Made by a program: the position numbers and the translations under genes. This document shows positions 62,030-64,000 of a DNA stretch of 64,000 bases, in pieces (position 1 is the first letter of the stretch; every line of letters starts with the position of its first letter). Below the pieces are notes generated by a model, which did no database searches, was not told where the DNA came from, and saw only the letters and a program-made list of their open reading frames with translations. The stretch comes from Natrinema sp. SYSU A 869 (GTDB taxonomy: Archaea; Halobacteriota; Halobacteria; Halobacteriales; Natrialbaceae). Location of the stretch: assembly GCF_019879105.1 (NCBI RefSeq), contig NZ_CP082249.1:1-64000 (forward strand). The letters are read 5' to 3'.

Positions 62030-62869
62030 TCACTCGTGGCCGTGACTCGTCTCAATACGGCTGATTTCGTCGAGGACATCACTGAACGGGACTGAGCCCT
62101 CTGCTTGGATCTGCCCGGGGTCGAGTACCTCCGTATCGAGAACCTCCGCTGGCGTGAGCCACACCCACTCGGGACGGACGTTTTTGCCAGGCTCACTGAA
62201 TACTTCGAGTTCCTCCTCAAGCATCTCCTTGCTAAACGGAGGCAGGAGTGGCGGATCCTCGGTGCCCTCAAACGTGTCCTCGTACTCCGGTTCATCCCCC
62301 TCATCGAGTTCTCCGACGACGATTCGCATCGTCATTCCGAGGGGGTGATGCGGGGCACAGTACAGATCGTACAGGCCCTCCTCCTCGAACTGGTAGAGCC
62401 AGCCTCCACCAGCGTTTACGACCGGCGACGAGAACGGCGGCACACCATCTGGAACCCGCTGCTGGAACCCGTGGCCGGGATGGTAGGCCGTGATCGTGTG
62501 GTCGGGAGTCGTGAAGGTGAACTGGACGATGTCACCTTCCTCTACTGCCAGTCCAGTCGGTTCGAAGTGGAACAGGGGGCCGTGGTTTTCAGGCACAGGA
62601 TCGGCGATGTGAAGTTCGACCTCGTGATCTGGTTCGAGTTCCCCCGGAATATTGTCGGCGTTCGGCGTGGAAAAGCCGTAACGTGGATCGATCTCCGCAC
62701 CACCGTTTCCCTCGGTCCCGTTGTCGCCGCTATCGCCGTCGTGAGCGGCTGCTACGCCACTTTCGAGCGAAAGTGCCGCGCTGGTCCCGAGTATTTTCAA
62801 CAGCGGACGCCGTCCGGTTCCGAGTTGTTCGATGCTCGTCTGGTCGGTTGTCTCGTTTGGTGGTGTCAT
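62030..62869 (-). CDS. Exported cupredoxin-domain protein, paralogue of the one at 6.8 kb
   Basis: 279 residues from the ATG at 62869. A signal-like region GTGRRPLLKILGTSAALSLE (about 16-35) has paired Arg. The copper domain holds His in TPDHTITAYHPGHG and the loop CAPHHPLGM (C-x2-H-x4-M). Shared with the 6.8-kb paralogue: FHFEPTGL, VPPFSSPV and GMTMRIVVGE. The acidic C-terminal 90 residues are longer than in the paralogue and end in DEISRIETSHGHE. It starts 22 bases after the stop of the methyltransferase gene upstream, so the two may be cotranscribed. Confidence 0.85.
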   Translation of the reverse strand: MTPPNETTDQTSIEQLGTGRRPLLKILGTSAALSLESGVAAAHDGDSGDNGTEGNGGAEIDPRYGFSTPNADNIPGELEPDHEVELHIADPVPENHGPLFHFEPTGLAVEEGDIVQFTFTTPDHTITAYHPGHGFQQRVPDGVPPFSSPVVNAGGGWLYQFEEEGLYDLYCAPHHPLGMTMRIVVGELDEGDEPEYEDTFEGTEDPPLLPPFSKEMLEEELEVFSEPGKNVRPEWVWLTPAEVLDTEVLDPGQIQAEGSVPFSDVLDEISRIETSHGHE

Positions 62870-62891
62870 TAGTTCGTTTCTCTTGGATGTG

Positions 62892-63917
62892 TTACTTCCT
62901 CGCCACAACCATCGTATCCGGACCCGGGAGCGGTTTCGCCTCTCCGCCTTCGAAACCCGCCTCGTGGACCCATTCGATACACTGGCCGGCCGTATAATCG
63001 AAGCCGTCAGGCGTTTCGATCAGCATGTTCAGGCTCATGAGCAACGGTAGTTCAGCGGCGCGGCGCTCCTCGTCGATTATCGTTCCGTAGACGACGATGG
63101 CCCCGCCCGGATTGACCGCCTCGGCGACCTTCGAGAGGATCGCTCGCTTGTCGTCGAGCCCCCAGTCGTGGAGGATGTGGCCGAGAATGTAGACATCCGC
63201 TGCGGGCAGTGGCTCGTCAGCGAAGAAATCAGCGGCTTGGAATTCGATGCGGTCGGCGGCCGGACTCTTCCCGGCGAAGTCTCGGAAGTACGGTTCGATC
63301 CGGGGAAGATCAGCTCCGATGGCGTGGACGTGGTCGTTCTCCTCTGCGATGCGCTTTGGAACAATTCCTTCACTGGTGCCTAAATCGACAACTGTCTCGT
63401 GGTCCTTCCAGGGGAACTCGTGCGCGAAGACCTCTGCCGCACCCATACTGAGGCTGGTCATCGCGCCGACGAACTGTTCGAGAATCTCATCATCCTGGTA
63501 GATGACACCCTCGAACGGGTGAGTCTGCTCGTCGTCGATTTCGTTCTGGGTCCGGCCGGTTCGGAGCGCCGTTTCGAGGTCGTCCCAGAACGGATACAGC
63601 CGGTCGTTGATCATTTCGAACCAGCCGACGAACGACGTGGGTTTACCCTCCACGAGGAACGCAGCGGATTCAGGCGTGTTCCGATACTGGCCGTCCTCAC
63701 GGTCGAGCAGATCGAGCGCGACCAACGCATCCAGGAAATCCCGTGAACCCCGCGGATGCAGACCGAGCGCGTCCTCTAGCTCCTCGACGGTCTGAGGCCC
63801 ATTACGGTCGAGTTCGGTGAAGACGCCGAGTTTGGTGGCACTCATCAGCGTCTTTGATGCCCAGAACCCCTGACCGATGTCCAGAATCCATTCGGGGCTT
63901 GGGCCGTCTGCGGTCAT
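62892..63917 (-). CDS. SAM-dependent O-methyltransferase (hydroxyindole/plant-COMT type)
   Basis: 341 residues from the ATG at 63917. An N-terminal dimerisation winged helix (FWASKTLMSATKLGVFTELD, LGLHPRGSRDFLDALVALDL) precedes the Rossmann methyltransferase: VVDLGTSEGIVPKRIAEEN (SAM loop, degenerate GxGxG), FQAADFF, and the catalytic-His region ILGHILHDWGLDDKRAILSK. Family members methylate hydroxyls on aromatic or polyketide-like molecules. Likely cotranscribed with the cupredoxin gene. The promoter lies in the AT-rich 63960-64000. Confidence 0.88.
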   Translation of the reverse strand: MTADGPSPEWILDIGQGFWASKTLMSATKLGVFTELDRNGPQTVEELEDALGLHPRGSRDFLDALVALDLLDREDGQYRNTPESAAFLVEGKPTSFVGWFEMINDRLYPFWDDLETALRTGRTQNEIDDEQTHPFEGVIYQDDEILEQFVGAMTSLSMGAAEVFAHEFPWKDHETVVDLGTSEGIVPKRIAEENDHVHAIGADLPRIEPYFRDFAGKSPAADRIEFQAADFFADEPLPAADVYILGHILHDWGLDDKRAILSKVAEAVNPGGAIVVYGTIIDEERRAAELPLLMSLNMLIETPDGFDYTAGQCIEWVHEAGFEGGEAKPLPGPDTMVVARK

Positions 63918-64000
63918 ATCTGTCAACCTCCGTGGTCGGTGTGACCACGATGAGGATTTTGCCCCCGACAATAGTTATAATTTTTGTGATATATATGCAA

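Overview
The window is chromosomal DNA of a haloarchaeon, probably of the Natrinema/Haloterrigena type. Evidence for this: high-GC coding DNA with very acidic predicted proteins; archaeal genes (transcription factor S, SecE-Spt5, aMBF1, TrmB, PolX, halocyanin, F420-dependent oxidoreductase); many twin-arginine signal peptides; and TATA boxes about 25-30 bases before start codons, implying leaderless mRNAs. The genus is an inference.

Layout. 1-12.9 kb: 5' part of ilvD (frameshifted), a Tat-exported alpha-amylase, a GHMP-type enzyme, a RecA/KaiC-like ATPase, two uncharacterised zinc-site proteins, transcription factor S, a cupredoxin, a wHTH-GNAT gene (frameshifted), DNA polymerase IV, a membrane J-domain protein, aMBF1 and an AlaX-type editing protein. 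13-26 kb: a carbohydrate module made of a sugar-acid dehydratase, a cytosolic GH13 enzyme, a maltose-type ABC transporter (solute-binding protein and two permeases on minus, ATPase divergent on plus), a GH15 glucoamylase, a TrmB regulator and a KDPG-type aldolase. Together they suggest starch hydrolysis outside the cell, maltodextrin uptake, cytosolic release of glucose and entry into the semi-phosphorylated Entner-Doudoroff route. 26-51 kb: mostly core genes, including HtrA protease, secE-spt5, a lipase-like protein, PHP proteins, PolX, a rhomboid, endonuclease V, an SDR, an HNH protein, a CPBP protease, citramalate synthase, an Fe-S electron-transfer subunit (frameshifted), tRNA-Ser(CGA), PEP carboxylase, a sugar-nucleotide epimerase, a MaoC hydratase and several membrane proteins.

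51.6-64 kb looks like an integrated accessory region. It opens with a 3' fragment of tRNA-Glu(CTC), oriented as expected for the far attachment site of an element integrated to the right. It then holds a decayed IS1595-type transposase cut by an IS630-type insertion sequence, a halocyanin, a truncated flavin oxidoreductase carrying a 125-bp MITE, two damaged tyrosine recombinases, and a small-molecule gene set (SnoaL protein, SnoaL-hydrolase fusion, wHTH/zinc-ribbon regulator, cupin, cupredoxin, O-methyltransferase) with no function I can assign.

Two patterns recur. Five genes are broken by an apparent loss of one base, all at C or G runs, which suggests consensus errors rather than biology. 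Several intergenic regions hold families of hairpins whose stems change sequence but keep pairing; the clearest is an exact 50-bp-period array beginning in the last codons of the sugar-acid dehydratase.
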